DNA of 64,000 bases from Chlorogloea purpurea SAG 13.99 (GCA_016903695.1 JADQBB010000003.1:62001-126000), one strand, 5' to 3'; shown: positions 16,281 to 24,974, counted from the first letter of the stretch. The notes: generated from the sequence alone by a model not told the origin. Numbers and translations are program-made.

Positions 16281-18140
16281 GTGGTGTTAAAGCCTTGGCA
16301 ATTAACGATATTAATAGCCCCGATCGCTCTGATCGTCCTCTTCTTGCTCGTCGCCGCCGGATTGCAAATCCATCAATGGGGCATCAATTGGATATGGGCG
16401 ATCGTTACCTTGATATTGGTGGGCTGGCGCTTCCTCCTGGTGAAATGGATTCGTCCCCCATCGTCTCCTCTAGAAACTGTCGTGGGCGAAATAGTTGCCG
16501 AGACCGATACGAATTTCGACAAGACTAACGCTCAACTGGAAACTATCTTGAAGGCGGCAGAAAACGATCCCCCTATTTGGGAAAACCCAGGTTTATTTTG
16601 GCAACGCTGCCAAGACTTGGTAACAGCGATCGCTAACACCTACTATCCCGAAGTAAAATACCCCCTGCTGAATATTTATATTCCTCAAGCTTACGGCTTG
16701 ATCCGCGGCACAGTGGAAGATACGGATCGATGGATGCAAAACCTATCGCCGGTATTGAACCAGATGACCATCGGCCAAGCGCGGCAGAGTTACGAAACCT
16801 ATCAGAAACTAGAACCGAGTATGCGCCGAATCTGGCAGGTATGGAACAGCGCCCAATGGATACTTAACCCTGCCTCCGCTGCAGCTAGAGTCGCCAGTCA
16901 ACGCTACAGCGATAAAGCCACCCAACAACTACTATTTAACCTGGGCCGACTGCTGCGGGAAACCGCCCTGAAAAATCTCTGCCGCCAAGCCATACTTCTC
17001 TACAGCGGAAAAATGGCACCGCCCACTCCCTCTCTGCCCCTGGGGAAAACCGGAACCTTACAAGAAATTATCGTCAAAGCAGAACCTGTTTCCAGCGTTG
17101 AACAAAAACCCGTTAATATTCTTTTAGTGGGGCGCACCGGCGCTGGTAAAAGTAGTCTGATCAATACTTTATTCGCCTCCCCGCGAGCGGCAGTAGATGT
17201 ATTGCCCAGCACGAGCGAAATTCAATCCTACCAGTGGAATAGCGACGATGGTGATACCCTTACCCTCTGGGATAGTCCGGGATACGAGCAAGCCCAAAGA
17301 TCGGATTTGCGTTCTCTAGTCCTCGATTACGCTCAGAAAGCCGATGTACTTCTCCTGGCCACTCCCGCCCTCGATCCTTCCCTACAGATGGACTTGGACT
17401 TTCTCCAAGATGTACAGGAAAATATTGACAATTTACCCGTTATAGTGTGTGTTACCGGGGTCGATCGCCTCCGTCCCTTCAAGGAATGGCAACCACCCTA
17501 CGATTGGATTAATGGCGCTAGAAGCAAAGAAGTGTCTATCAGGGAAGCGACAGAATATCGAAGTCAATTATTAGGGGATTATTGCGATCGGATCTATCCT
17601 ATCGTCACCGAAGACAAGGAACAGGGGCGATCGTCTTGGGGTATAGACCCCCTCGCCTCCAGTCTCGTGGACTCGATCGAACCCGCCAAACAGGGGAGAT
17701 TGTGTCGCTTTTTACGCGATCGGGACGCGCGGATCATCGCCGCGGGCAGAATCATCGATCGCTACACCTTCCAATTGACCACCACGGCAGGTGTCACCGC
17801 TCTTTTAAAAAGTCCCATCCTGAGTTTTATCTCCACTCTCACCACGGGTTCACCAGGTTTAGCTTACCTATTAGCCCAACAAATACCCGTGGAACAATTA
17901 CCTTTAGTAATAGGTAAATTACAAATGGCTTACGACCTATTTAAAATATTCAATACCAACAACGATAAAGTTTTTGATTTTCAATCGCTCTGGCCCCTGT
18001 TGCTCAATAACCCCGACCCTGCCGATAAGAATGCCGCAGCTTTCGGTCACGCTTTAGTAGAATATTGGACGCAAAGTTTAACGATAGAGCAATTAGAATC
18101 TCGCTACGAACACTACTTGAATAATTATCAAGCGAAGTAA
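16281..18140 (+). CDS. Membrane-anchored Era/TrmE-like GTPase
   Basis: A 619-residue protein with two N-terminal membrane helices (about residues 8-28 and 37-55), a helical domain, and a GTPase domain. G1 is GRTGAGKS (284-291), G3 is WDSPGYE, and G4 is the variant TGVDRL in place of NKxD. A helical C-terminal region carries weak hydrophobic segments (FISTLTTGSPGLAYLLA). The combination resembles cyanobacterial GTPases with DUF697-type tails, whose role is not established. The start is GTG 16281 (GTGGTG; the second GTG could also serve). Its 3' end overlaps the convergent cobD-like gene by 13 nt. Confidence 0.85.
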   Translation: MVLKPWQLTILIAPIALIVLFLLVAAGLQIHQWGINWIWAIVTLILVGWRFLLVKWIRPPSSPLETVVGEIVAETDTNFDKTNAQLETILKAAENDPPIWENPGLFWQRCQDLVTAIANTYYPEVKYPLLNIYIPQAYGLIRGTVEDTDRWMQNLSPVLNQMTIGQARQSYETYQKLEPSMRRIWQVWNSAQWILNPASAAARVASQRYSDKATQQLLFNLGRLLRETALKNLCRQAILLYSGKMAPPTPSLPLGKTGTLQEIIVKAEPVSSVEQKPVNILLVGRTGAGKSSLINTLFASPRAAVDVLPSTSEIQSYQWNSDDGDTLTLWDSPGYEQAQRSDLRSLVLDYAQKADVLLLATPALDPSLQMDLDFLQDVQENIDNLPVIVCVTGVDRLRPFKEWQPPYDWINGARSKEVSIREATEYRSQLLGDYCDRIYPIVTEDKEQGRSSWGIDPLASSLVDSIEPAKQGRLCRFLRDRDARIIAAGRIIDRYTFQLTTTAGVTALLKSPILSFISTLTTGSPGLAYLLAQQIPVEQLPLVIGKLQMAYDLFKIFNTNNDKVFDFQSLWPLLLNNPDPADKNAAAFGHALVEYWTQSLTIEQLESRYEHYLNNYQAK

Positions 18141-19189
18141 GAAACTAGCGACGACACTAAGCGTTCATTGTCTGATTCTGCACGTACGGCGATGCGGAAG
18201 TAATTTTCACCTAATTCGGGAAAGCTAACACAATCACGGATATAAATCTTATGTTGCCGCAGTAAGTATTCTTGTAAGGGTAAACAAGATTGCCGACAGC
18301 GCACGAGTAGAAAATTAGCCGCCCCTGGAAAAGGTTGCAAACCTGGAATAGAAGCGAGACTCGAAAATAATTTTTCCCGCGCCGGTATCAGCCACTTGTA
18401 AGTTGAAGTTTGAAAAGCCTCATCTCGTATACAAGCGATCGAGGCTACTTCAGAGAGAATATTCACCGACCAAGGATCGCGCCATTTTTGCCACCTAGAA
18501 AGACGTGCTGGGTGAGATAGGGCGTATCCTATACGCAACCCCGCCAAGCTGTAGAATTTGGTGAGGGAACGGAGGATGATTAAATTATCGTAGATGGGTA
18601 AGAGGGCTATTAAACTCTGCTGTTGAGCGGGCGGTAGAAAATCCATGAAAGCTTCATCGACTACCACCAGGGCAAATTTATCCAAGTGGGGAGTTATTTC
18701 CTCCAGGGTGAAGAGTTTTCCGGTGGGGTTATGGGGATTATTGAGTATTAGCCCCTTGGAGATGGAATCGGACGGGAAATTCAGTTTTAAACTCATACCT
18801 TCCGCCGGGATGAGGGGATAGGGTTTTATCTTCGCGCTAAAAGCTTTCAGGGCCCTGCCGTAGTCGCTAAAAGCCGGAGTGAGCAAACAGGTGTGATCTA
18901 GTGATGATAGTTCCCGACAAGCCCATGTTAATAACTCGGCCGAACCATTACCTGGTAATATCCAATCCGGTGAGACATTGTGCCATTGGCCGAGGGCGGC
19001 CCGGAGAGTTTCGTAATTCGGATCGGGATAGTTACGGACTTGGGAGAAAGCGGATTGCATGGCGGCGATCGCACTTGCGGGCGGCCCCAAGGGATTAATA
19101 CTCGCGGAAAAATCCGTGATGAGGGAAACCGAGCAACCTGCGATCGCGGATGCCCAGTTCAAATTACCTCCGTGGGTTGGTCTATTCAA
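18128..19189 (-). CDS. cobD: CobD-like threonine-phosphate decarboxylase (PLP aminotransferase fold I)
   Basis: A 353-residue pyridoxal-phosphate enzyme. The HGGNLNWA opening and DFSASINPLGPP are the hallmarks that separate CobD from histidinol-phosphate aminotransferase. Further fold-type I features are LPGNGSAELL, NPHNPTGK, DEAFMDFLP and the Schiff-base lysine in RSLTKFYSLAGLRIGY. CobD makes (R)-1-aminopropan-2-ol phosphate for the cobalamin or pseudocobalamin side chain. No other cobalamin gene is adjacent; HU lies just upstream on the same strand, 26 nt away. A HisC-type activity cannot be excluded from sequence alone. Confidence 0.85.
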   Translation of the reverse strand: MNRPTHGGNLNWASAIAGCSVSLITDFSASINPLGPPASAIAAMQSAFSQVRNYPDPNYETLRAALGQWHNVSPDWILPGNGSAELLTWACRELSSLDHTCLLTPAFSDYGRALKAFSAKIKPYPLIPAEGMSLKLNFPSDSISKGLILNNPHNPTGKLFTLEEITPHLDKFALVVVDEAFMDFLPPAQQQSLIALLPIYDNLIILRSLTKFYSLAGLRIGYALSHPARLSRWQKWRDPWSVNILSEVASIACIRDEAFQTSTYKWLIPAREKLFSSLASIPGLQPFPGAANFLLVRCRQSCLPLQEYLLRQHKIYIRDCVSFPELGENYFRIAVRAESDNERLVSSLVSYFA

Positions 19190-19215
19190 AGATTCTGCCG
19201 CGATGGGGTGGAAGT

Positions 19216-19494
19216 TTATTTTGGTGCTACTTTGTCTTTAAACAATTTGCCAGCAGAGAAAGCGGGTACTTTAGTAGCGGGGATTTCCATTTTATCGCCG
19301 GTTTTCGGGTTGCGGCCCTCCCTGGCTTTCCTTTCTCTGGCTTCAAAAGAGCCAAAGCCTACTAGAGTTACTTTATCACCATCGGATACAGCTTCCATAA
19401 TCGCTTCGATCGCTGCTGTTAACACTGCATCTGCTTGTTTTTTGGTGACAGAAGCTTTAGCGGCAATCTGATCGACTAATTCACCTTTATTCAT
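19216..19494 (-). CDS. hup: DNA-binding protein HU
   Basis: A 92-residue histone-like protein that bends and compacts DNA as a dimer. It has the classic order: MNKGELVDQIAAKASVTKKQ, the helical dimer body, VTLVGFGSFEARERKAREGR and the beta-arm NPKTGDKMEIPATKVPAF, ending FSAGKLFKDKV. The start has AGGAG about 8 nt upstream. It lies 26 nt upstream of the cobD-like gene on the same strand, so some co-transcription is possible. Length and motifs are normal for cyanobacteria. Confidence 0.97.
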   Translation of the reverse strand: MNKGELVDQIAAKASVTKKQADAVLTAAIEAIMEAVSDGDKVTLVGFGSFEARERKAREGRNPKTGDKMEIPATKVPAFSAGKLFKDKVAPK

Positions 19495-19748
19495 CGTTTG
19501 TCTCCTTTTTACATTGATTAGCTTGGTATTTTCCGAGATAATAGCAAGCTCTAGAACTAAATAACCGTCAATCTAAGACAGGATTTGCCACAATCGCTCA
19601 AATCCCTATAGATCAAACATTTCACTGCATTATTCTAAGCGCAAATTGTCGATCGTGGATCGCTGAAACCTCGAATTTATGTATATTTCATCAATTTTTT
19701 CTTTTCCTGGTAGGGAACTAGCCCCAAAAAAGGGATATTGTGAGAGTA

Positions 19749-20033
19749 TTAAAGAGTGAAAGCGAGATATAAAGGACAAACACCCCAGCAATAGCCATTT
19801 TTCTGCTTATATTTTCTACAGTTAGCTAAACTAACGAGCTTTTGAGGATCGGAAATTTTGACGATTTCAGGGGTTTCTCCGGGTAAAAAGTTAAAAAAGT
19901 TTACCATTCGGGTTTTCAGGAGGCGAAGAGGGGCGGGGCTTAACAGGAACTTATGCTCGTTAAAACAATTCAAAGGGTCAGTAATCTCAATAAATAGTTC
20001 GGTATCATCATAGATTCGGCGATTAACGTGCAT
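19749..20033 (-). CDS. Possible small cysteine-containing protein
   Basis: A 94-residue frame with MHVNRRIYDDTELFIEITDP at the start and a Cys-rich tail, NCRKYKQKNGYCWGVCPLYL. The spacing of the three tail cysteines could bind a metal or form disulfides. I do not recognise a family. Its start codon overlaps the extended start of the divergent DUF4168 gene; if that gene begins at 20089 the two no longer collide. Coding status is uncertain, supported mainly by composition and by the absence of anything else in the region. Confidence 0.45.
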   Translation of the reverse strand: MHVNRRIYDDTELFIEITDPLNCFNEHKFLLSPAPLRLLKTRMVNFFNFLPGETPEIVKISDPQKLVSLANCRKYKQKNGYCWGVCPLYLAFTL

Positions 20034-20088
20034 GGTTATCCTTGGCTATCCCTTTCCTAATCTGGGCAAAAGTTTGTTACGGTCACTA

Positions 20089-20529
20089 ATGGTGAGCTTC
20101 ATGGCAACGATCGCCATAGTTTGGGGCATTATCCCTGAATTTTCCATCTCTACTTCTCGATTCAGTTTCAGTACGTCGAGTTACAGTCAAGACTTCAGCG
20201 ATGACCAGATTAATCGTTATGCTAGATCAGTCATACAAATAGAAACCCAGAGACAACAAGCTTATCAAACCATCTCCGGGATACTCGGTAAATCTCCCCC
20301 GACGATCGTCTGTAACAACCAAGACACTTTTAAAGCTTTACCGAATCAAGCGCAAAAAATAGCAGTAGACTATTGTAATAATTCCAAAAAAATAGTAGAG
20401 AATAGTGGTTTAACCCCTGCCCAATTTAATTCCATAACCGCCAGAGTTCGCTCCGACAATAACTTTAAGAAACGAGTACAAAACGCCCTTATCAGAGTGC
20501 AACAGAACCAAAAAGCAACGGTAAAATAA
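20089..20529 (+). CDS. DUF4168 domain-containing secreted protein
   Basis: DUF4168 proteins are cyanobacterial and other bacterial extracytoplasmic proteins of unknown function. The domain shows as FSDDQINRYARSVIQIETQR, QAYQTI, then QKIAVDYCNNSKKIVEN and LTPAQFNSITARVRSD, with RVQNALIRVQQ at the end. A hydrophobic signal region follows the preferred start (MVSFMATIAIVWGIIP). The frame extends upstream to an ATG at 20032, which would overlap the divergent small gene; ATG 20089 is preferred because it starts the signal peptide, although no good Shine-Dalgarno is visible at either. Two cysteines (IVCNN and DYCNN) may form a disulfide. ureE follows 29 nt downstream. Confidence 0.75.
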   Translation: MVSFMATIAIVWGIIPEFSISTSRFSFSTSSYSQDFSDDQINRYARSVIQIETQRQQAYQTISGILGKSPPTIVCNNQDTFKALPNQAQKIAVDYCNNSKKIVENSGLTPAQFNSITARVRSDNNFKKRVQNALIRVQQNQKATVK

Positions 20530-20558
20530 CACTGAGGACTAAATTACCAGCGTTGCCA

Positions 20559-20996
20559 ATGCTCATCTTCACCCGACGTTTATCTTCTCTTGCTTCTCCC
20601 ACGGAGGAGATTCTCTTCACACTTCATCTGACGGCAGAAGAAAGAACCAGAAGTAGATACTGTTTTCAATCTCCCACCTACCAACCTCTATCATTACAAT
20701 TACCGAGAGGCACAATTTTACAAGATGGGGATTTTCTGCAAACCGAATCGGCAGAATTGATTCAAATTAAGGCTAAGCCGGAACCGGTAATAACCATCAC
20801 CGCCGGTGATCCTCTCTTACTTCTGAAAGCGGCTTATCATTTAGGTAATCGCCATGTGACCTTGGAAATCCATCCCCACTATCTCCGTTTAACTCCTGAG
20901 CCAATTTTAGAGACGATGTTAGAAAAATTCGGGGTAACAATCAGCCGAGAAATCGCTCCTTTTTCTCCCGAAGTAGGCGCGTATCATCATGATTGA
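20559..20996 (+). CDS. ureE: Urease accessory protein UreE
   Basis: UreE is the nickel chaperone that delivers Ni to the urease apoenzyme through the UreFGH complex. The 145-residue protein has the N-terminal beta domain (LTAEERTRSRYCFQS, PRGTILQDGDFL) and the metal-binding C-terminal domain with AAYHLGNRHVTLEI and the Ni-ligand His in the NRHV segment. The usual His-rich C-terminal tail is reduced to YHHD. TTG 20553 precedes the ATG by two codons, and ATG 20559 is chosen. Its 3' end overlaps ureF by 8 nt, indicating coupled translation. No urease structural genes are in the window. Confidence 0.93.
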   Translation: MLIFTRRLSSLASPTEEILFTLHLTAEERTRSRYCFQSPTYQPLSLQLPRGTILQDGDFLQTESAELIQIKAKPEPVITITAGDPLLLLKAAYHLGNRHVTLEIHPHYLRLTPEPILETMLEKFGVTISREIAPFSPEVGAYHHD

Positions 20997-21666
20997 ATCC
21001 CAACAATTACTATATTTACTACAACTTGTCAGCCCCACTTTACCCGTGGGGGCTTATAGCTATTCCGAGGGATTAGAAACCCTCGTCGAACAGAAAATTA
21101 TCCACGATGGTGATACTTTAAGCCACTGGCTATCTCAATCTTTATCCTGCGGCTCTGTCCGTGTGGAAACGGCCATAATGTTACGGGCTTATCGAGAATT
21201 TTCAATCGGGAATTTTGACCGGATTACTTTCTGGAATAATTGGCTGTCAGCTAGTCGGGAAACTACAGAGTTAAGACAACAAAGTTGGCAGATGGGGCAA
21301 TCTTTGGGGAAATTGTTACTGCAATTGTCACCCGGATTACAAGCAACTTCTTTAAAATCGATATTTCCCTGTAATTACGCGATCGTTTTCGGTATTGCAG
21401 CCGCTCATGGGGGAATAAAGATCGATCTGGCTACTACCGGTTATCTACAAGCTTGGACGAGTAATTTAATTAACGCCGCCGTGCGCCTGATTCCTCTGGG
21501 TCAAACCACGGGACAATTAATTTTAAAAGAGTTAGGGCCCTGTTTGCTTTCGGCAGGCCAAGATATTTTAACTCTCGACGATGGAGAATTAGCTAGTTGT
21601 AATTGGGGCTTGAGTTTAGCCAGTATGCAACATGAGGTTCAGTACTCGCGACTGTTCAGAAGCTAA
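20989..21666 (+). CDS. ureF: Urease accessory protein UreF
   Basis: UreF is a helical GTPase-regulating accessory protein that bridges UreG and the urease-UreD complex during nickel insertion. The 225-residue protein shows LLQLVSPTLPVGAYSYSEGLE, the UreF opening, then SRETTELRQQSWQMG and AAHGGIKIDLATTGYLQAW, and ends in the SLASMQHEVQYSRLFRS motif expected at the C-terminus. It overlaps ureE by 8 nt, so the pair forms an operon. The spacer after its stop holds a highly structured element. Confidence 0.95.
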   Translation: MIESQQLLYLLQLVSPTLPVGAYSYSEGLETLVEQKIIHDGDTLSHWLSQSLSCGSVRVETAIMLRAYREFSIGNFDRITFWNNWLSASRETTELRQQSWQMGQSLGKLLLQLSPGLQATSLKSIFPCNYAIVFGIAAAHGGIKIDLATTGYLQAWTSNLINAAVRLIPLGQTTGQLILKELGPCLLSAGQDILTLDDGELASCNWGLSLASMQHEVQYSRLFRS

Positions 21667-21674
21667 ACAAAATG

Positions 21675-21765
21675 CCCCACTTAAACCCGCCTCTGTTCGG
21701 TACAGACGCTGACAGGACTACAGTAAGGGTTCGGGTCTTGTCTTTGTTGGCGGGTTTAACTGGGG
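21675..21765. ncRNA. 91-nt three-way-junction structure (structured RNA, terminator or MITE)
   Basis: Outer arms CCCCACTTAAACCCGCC (21675..21691) and GGCGGGTTTAACTGGGG (21749..21765) pair over 17 bp with one C-C mismatch. Inside are two hairpins, TCTGT / ACAGA (21692..21696, 21702..21706) and GACAGGAC / GTCTTGTC (21711..21718, 21735..21742; 8 bp with one G-U). I do not recognise a known RNA family. It may end both the ureF and fasciclin transcripts, or it may be a small palindromic mobile repeat. Confidence 0.55.
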
Positions 21766-21832
21766 ACAGCGATTAGATATTTTTCAGACGGTTTTTATCG
21801 CCTATCTTGTGCGATGGCCCGTCCAAGGTTAT

Positions 21833-22237
21833 TTAAGCGGGCATTAACACGGAGTCGATAACGTGAATGACACCGTTATCAGCAGACACATCCGCTTTGG
21901 CAACGGTGGAGTCATTGATTTTAACTGCGCCATTGGTCGCGTCAATTTTTACATCGGAACCTTCGACGGTTTTCGCCGATTTCATCTTCATCACGTCGGC
22001 CGCCATCACTTTACCCGAAACTACATGGTAGGTGAGGATTTTTTTGAGCTGGGGAATGTCCTTGAGTAAACCGTCTACCGTTCCTTCTGGAAGCTTCTTG
22101 AACGCTTCGTCGGTAGGTGCGAAAACGGTAAAGGGGCCTTTTCCGTTGAGAGTATCAACCAGACCGGCCGCCTGGATTGCGGCAACCAGGGTGCTGAAAG
22201 AACCAGCTTTAACGGCCGTATCAATAATGTTAGCCAT
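21833..22237 (-). CDS. Fasciclin (FAS1) domain protein
   Basis: A 134-residue protein formed by a single FAS1 domain. The H1 motif [17 protein letters not shown] and the H2 region [17 protein letters not shown] are both present, and the C-terminal [13 protein letters not shown] is typical. There is no signal peptide or lipobox, so it is cytoplasmic or exported in another way. FAS1 domains mediate adhesion or protein and lipid binding; cyanobacterial single-domain forms are often stress-responsive. A small hairpin (GCCCG / CGGGC, 21817..21842) overlaps the stop codon, and a tandem 10-bp repeat lies 119 nt upstream of the start. Confidence 0.93.
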   Translation of the reverse strand: MANIIDTAVKAGSFSTLVAAIQAAGLVDTLNGKGPFTVFAPTDEAFKKLPEGTVDGLLKDIPQLKKILTYHVVSGKVMAADVMKMKSAKTVEGSDVKIDATNGAVKINDSTVAKADVSADNGVIHVIDSVLMPA

Positions 22238-22355
22238 GTATTTTACCTAGTTTGTTGTAATTGATTTTCTACTTACACCTTGACTGATGGATGATTGAAA
22301 TGAAGTATAAGCCACTGTTTGAGCGCCGTAAACTTTGTATAAAATCGGTGAGAAT

Positions 22356-22375
22356 GTTACAAAACGTTACAAAAC
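22356..22375. promoter_or_regulatory. Two tandem GTTACAAAAC decamers
   Basis: The decamer occurs twice without a gap, and a partial third copy (GGTTA) follows. A 10-bp period places both copies on the same face of the DNA helix. The position upstream of the fasciclin gene suggests an operator for a dimeric regulator; no such regulator is identified. Confidence 0.35.
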
Positions 22376-22493
22376 GGTTATTTAATGGCAGGATGTGATG
22401 GTCCCGGATCAAGTGCCGGTACAGAGTGTATAATTTATGTATATGAAAAAATTATAAACACGAACTATAAACAGGAAAATTTACCAACAGCCC

Positions 22494-22570
22494 AGGAATA
22501 AATTCCTAGTTTTAAAGCTAAAGTCGCTTTTAACCGAATCCTACCATAACACCGTGATTGAAATCACGGT
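22494..22570. repeat. Cluster of three palindromes, probable decayed IS200/IS605-type end or MITE
   Basis: Within 77 bp there are AGGAAT-AA-ATTCCT (22494..22507), a TAAAGC / GCTTTTA stem (22513..22532) and the perfect 9-bp palindrome ACCGTGATT-GA-AATCACGGT (22551..22570). Short palindromes of these forms are common at cyanobacterial IS200/IS605 ends and in their palindrome-associated repeats. No transposase gene accompanies them. Confidence 0.5.
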
Positions 22571-22676
22571 ACGTCTCATTCTTGCAAGGGTTTTTTGATA
22601 ATAATATCTGGTATAAAATCTCGAATTCAAACTTGGCTACAACTTTAATATAAAGCTTTAATAGCTTAGTTTCATT

Positions 22677-24974
22677 ATGACTAAAAGATCGCTCAATGCT
22701 TCTCCAGAAGGAATTAAACTAGCTAGACAGGCATTTTATCGTAAGGGTTGGACGCAGGAAAATCTCGCCGGGGAAGTCAACGTTAAAACCCGTCAACCGA
22801 TTTGGCGATTCTTTTCTGGTCGTCCGATCGAACGGATAACCTTTATAGAAATCTGTTCTGTACTAGAACTAGAATGGCGAGAAATTGCAGTAGATCCGCC
22901 CCAAGAAATAGCCGACCCCATAGAACCAAGTTTACAAAATCTCAATCTGTTAGTTAAAGAAGTAAGAGCGCGCCGTAAAAACAAAATCCTATCACAATGC
23001 GGCACATTACAACTACTAGATGTCAATCACCCGGTAGAAATAGAAAATATTTATATCGATGTTAATATTCTCGAAGAAATTGTCACTCAACAAGCGTTCG
23101 ATATTACCACCATGCAAAATCTGCCCCCGTCAGAGGTCGATCGTTTTGGTTTGGGGGAGATTTCTCGGAGACAGATAACGGGTGCGCAAGCCGTGGAAAA
23201 CTATTCCAAATTGAGAGTATTAGGTAAACCAGGCAGTGGCAAAACCACTTTTTTACAATACCTGACCATCGAGTGTAACCGGGGCAATTTTGCCGCCGAC
23301 CGAGTTCCGGTTTTTATAACCCTAAGAGATTTTGCCGACGAATCGAGGAAAATAGATAATTTCAGTTTTTTAAATTATATCCGGTCGGAATTTCTCACAT
23401 CGGGGATTTCTGCTCCCGAAACCCTCGAAATATTACTGCGCGAGGGTCGCATTCTTTTATTGATGGATGGTTTAGATGAGATACTCGATCGAGATATTAG
23501 GGCTGTGTTGACAGAAATTCGTCGGTTTTCCGAAAACTATCAAAAAAACTTCTTCGTCACCACCTGTCGAACTTCCGGCAAAAGCTTTAATCTGAAGGGC
23601 TTCACCGATGTGGAGATAGCCCCGTTCACCCCGGAACAAATGATAGCTTTCTCTCTCAAGTGGTTCGTCAGTTTAACCAGGAGTAATAAGCGAGATGGAT
23701 TGGAGAAAGCGAACCAATTCATCGAAAAACTAAATCTGCCAGAAAACTTATCGTTTCGTCAATTATCAGTTACCCCTTTATTCTTGCATCTTAGCTGTTG
23801 GTTATTTGATCGCCATGATAAATTTCCATTCAAAAAAAGCGACTTTTATAAACAATGTCTCGATCTTCTCCTGACAAAATGGGATGAATTTCGAGGCATT
23901 CAAAGAGATGAAATCTATCGAGGCTTGATCCTGCCGCAAAAAATTCGCTTATTGAGTCAAATAGCTGCCACTACCTTCGAGCGAGGGGATTACTTTTTTG
24001 AAAAATCCTTATTGGAACAGTATATTAGCGATTATATCAGGAGTCTACCCGATCCCCTGGGCGATGAAGAAGAGTTACAGCTTGATAGTGAGGCGATACT
24101 GAAGGCGATCGAATTACAACATGGTATCCTGAGCGAACGGGTTTTAGAAATCTTCTCTTTTTCTTCTCTAGCCTTTCAAGAATACTTCACGGCCCGGAAA
24201 ATAGTTGCGACTCATAACTTAGAAGCTTTAGAAAGCACCTTGGAACGTTTAGTCTCTCACATCACCGAACCGAGATGGCGAGAAATTTTCTTATTGACGG
24301 CTATGATGCTACGCAGCGCTGATGCTTTGGTGCAGTTGATGAAACAACGTATAGACGCTCTAGTGGCCCAAGATGCTTACCTGCAAGAGTTTTTAACTTG
24401 GGCCAATCAAAAATCGTCCACCACTGCCCCACCCTCTCTCTCCGCTACCAGGGCTTTTTATCTGGCGCTGACTCAAACTCCTCATATCGCTTCTCATTTC
24501 GCTCTTGCCTGTACCCTTGACGGCGGGATTTTTTTAGATGGGGTATTGGATAATTTAGTCTTGGAGTGTTCGTTTTCAGGCGTGGATTTCGCAGGCGCTT
24601 CTGCTTGTGCGGATTCCCTAACTAACGCTCTGAGCGTTGTCGTGGATTCGGGACTTCAAAGGTCTTTACAAGTATTGCGATCGCAAATTCCCGAATCGGT
24701 AGGGGATAGGGAAAAGTTTTTATGTTGGTGGCGAACTAATCATCTGACTTGGGCGGAGACGTTGAGAGCGGTTATATCCAAGTATCGAAATATTGAACAC
24801 GACTGGAATTTCAGCCCCGCACAGAAGGGGGTACTGGAAAATTATTATACGGCTAATAAGTTATTGATGGATTGTCTCAATAGCAATGCTGAAGTCACTC
24901 TCGCTGTCCGCCAAGAAATTGAAGCCGCTTTGTTATTATCTCAAAAAGAATTAGAAGAAAGAGAGTGGAAATAA
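22677..24974 (+). CDS. NACHT-domain NTPase with N-terminal HTH (cyanobacterial bNACHT-like)
   Basis: A 765-residue STAND NTPase. Residues 1-75 form a helix-turn-helix-like module (EGIKLARQAFYRKGWTQENL, then RQPIWRFFSGRPIER). The NACHT core has Walker A GKPGSGKTT (183-191), PVFITLRDFA, and Walker B LLLMDGLDE (260-268), with LSFRQLSVTPLFLHLSCWL as the winged-helix arm. The C-terminal region carries the conserved cyanobacterial tail: WWRTNHLTWAETLRAVIS, YRNIEHDWNFS, NYYTANKLLMDCLNS and VRQEIEAALLL. Bacterial NACHT proteins protect against phage, and members of this architecture are abundant in cyanobacteria. It stands alone, without an obvious effector partner. Whether it is defensive is inference. 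Confidence 0.88.
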   Translation: MTKRSLNASPEGIKLARQAFYRKGWTQENLAGEVNVKTRQPIWRFFSGRPIERITFIEICSVLELEWREIAVDPPQEIADPIEPSLQNLNLLVKEVRARRKNKILSQCGTLQLLDVNHPVEIENIYIDVNILEEIVTQQAFDITTMQNLPPSEVDRFGLGEISRRQITGAQAVENYSKLRVLGKPGSGKTTFLQYLTIECNRGNFAADRVPVFITLRDFADESRKIDNFSFLNYIRSEFLTSGISAPETLEILLREGRILLLMDGLDEILDRDIRAVLTEIRRFSENYQKNFFVTTCRTSGKSFNLKGFTDVEIAPFTPEQMIAFSLKWFVSLTRSNKRDGLEKANQFIEKLNLPENLSFRQLSVTPLFLHLSCWLFDRHDKFPFKKSDFYKQCLDLLLTKWDEFRGIQRDEIYRGLILPQKIRLLSQIAATTFERGDYFFEKSLLEQYISDYIRSLPDPLGDEEELQLDSEAILKAIELQHGILSERVLEIFSFSSLAFQEYFTARKIVATHNLEALESTLERLVSHITEPRWREIFLLTAMMLRSADALVQLMKQRIDALVAQDAYLQEFLTWANQKSSTTAPPSLSATRAFYLALTQTPHIASHFALACTLDGGIFLDGVLDNLVLECSFSGVDFAGASACADSLTNALSVVVDSGLQRSLQVLRSQIPESVGDREKFLCWWRTNHLTWAETLRAVISKYRNIEHDWNFSPAQKGVLENYYTANKLLMDCLNSNAEVTLAVRQEIEAALLLSQKELEEREWK

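Larger units (their letters stand above)
22238..22676. other. 439-bp intergenic region between the fasciclin and NACHT genes
   Basis: This shared upstream region of the divergent fasciclin and NACHT genes holds a tandem GTTACAAAAC repeat at 22356..22375 and a cluster of small palindromes at 22494..22570, both listed separately. The rest is AT-rich with no ORF or RNA gene that I can recognise. Confidence 0.6.
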
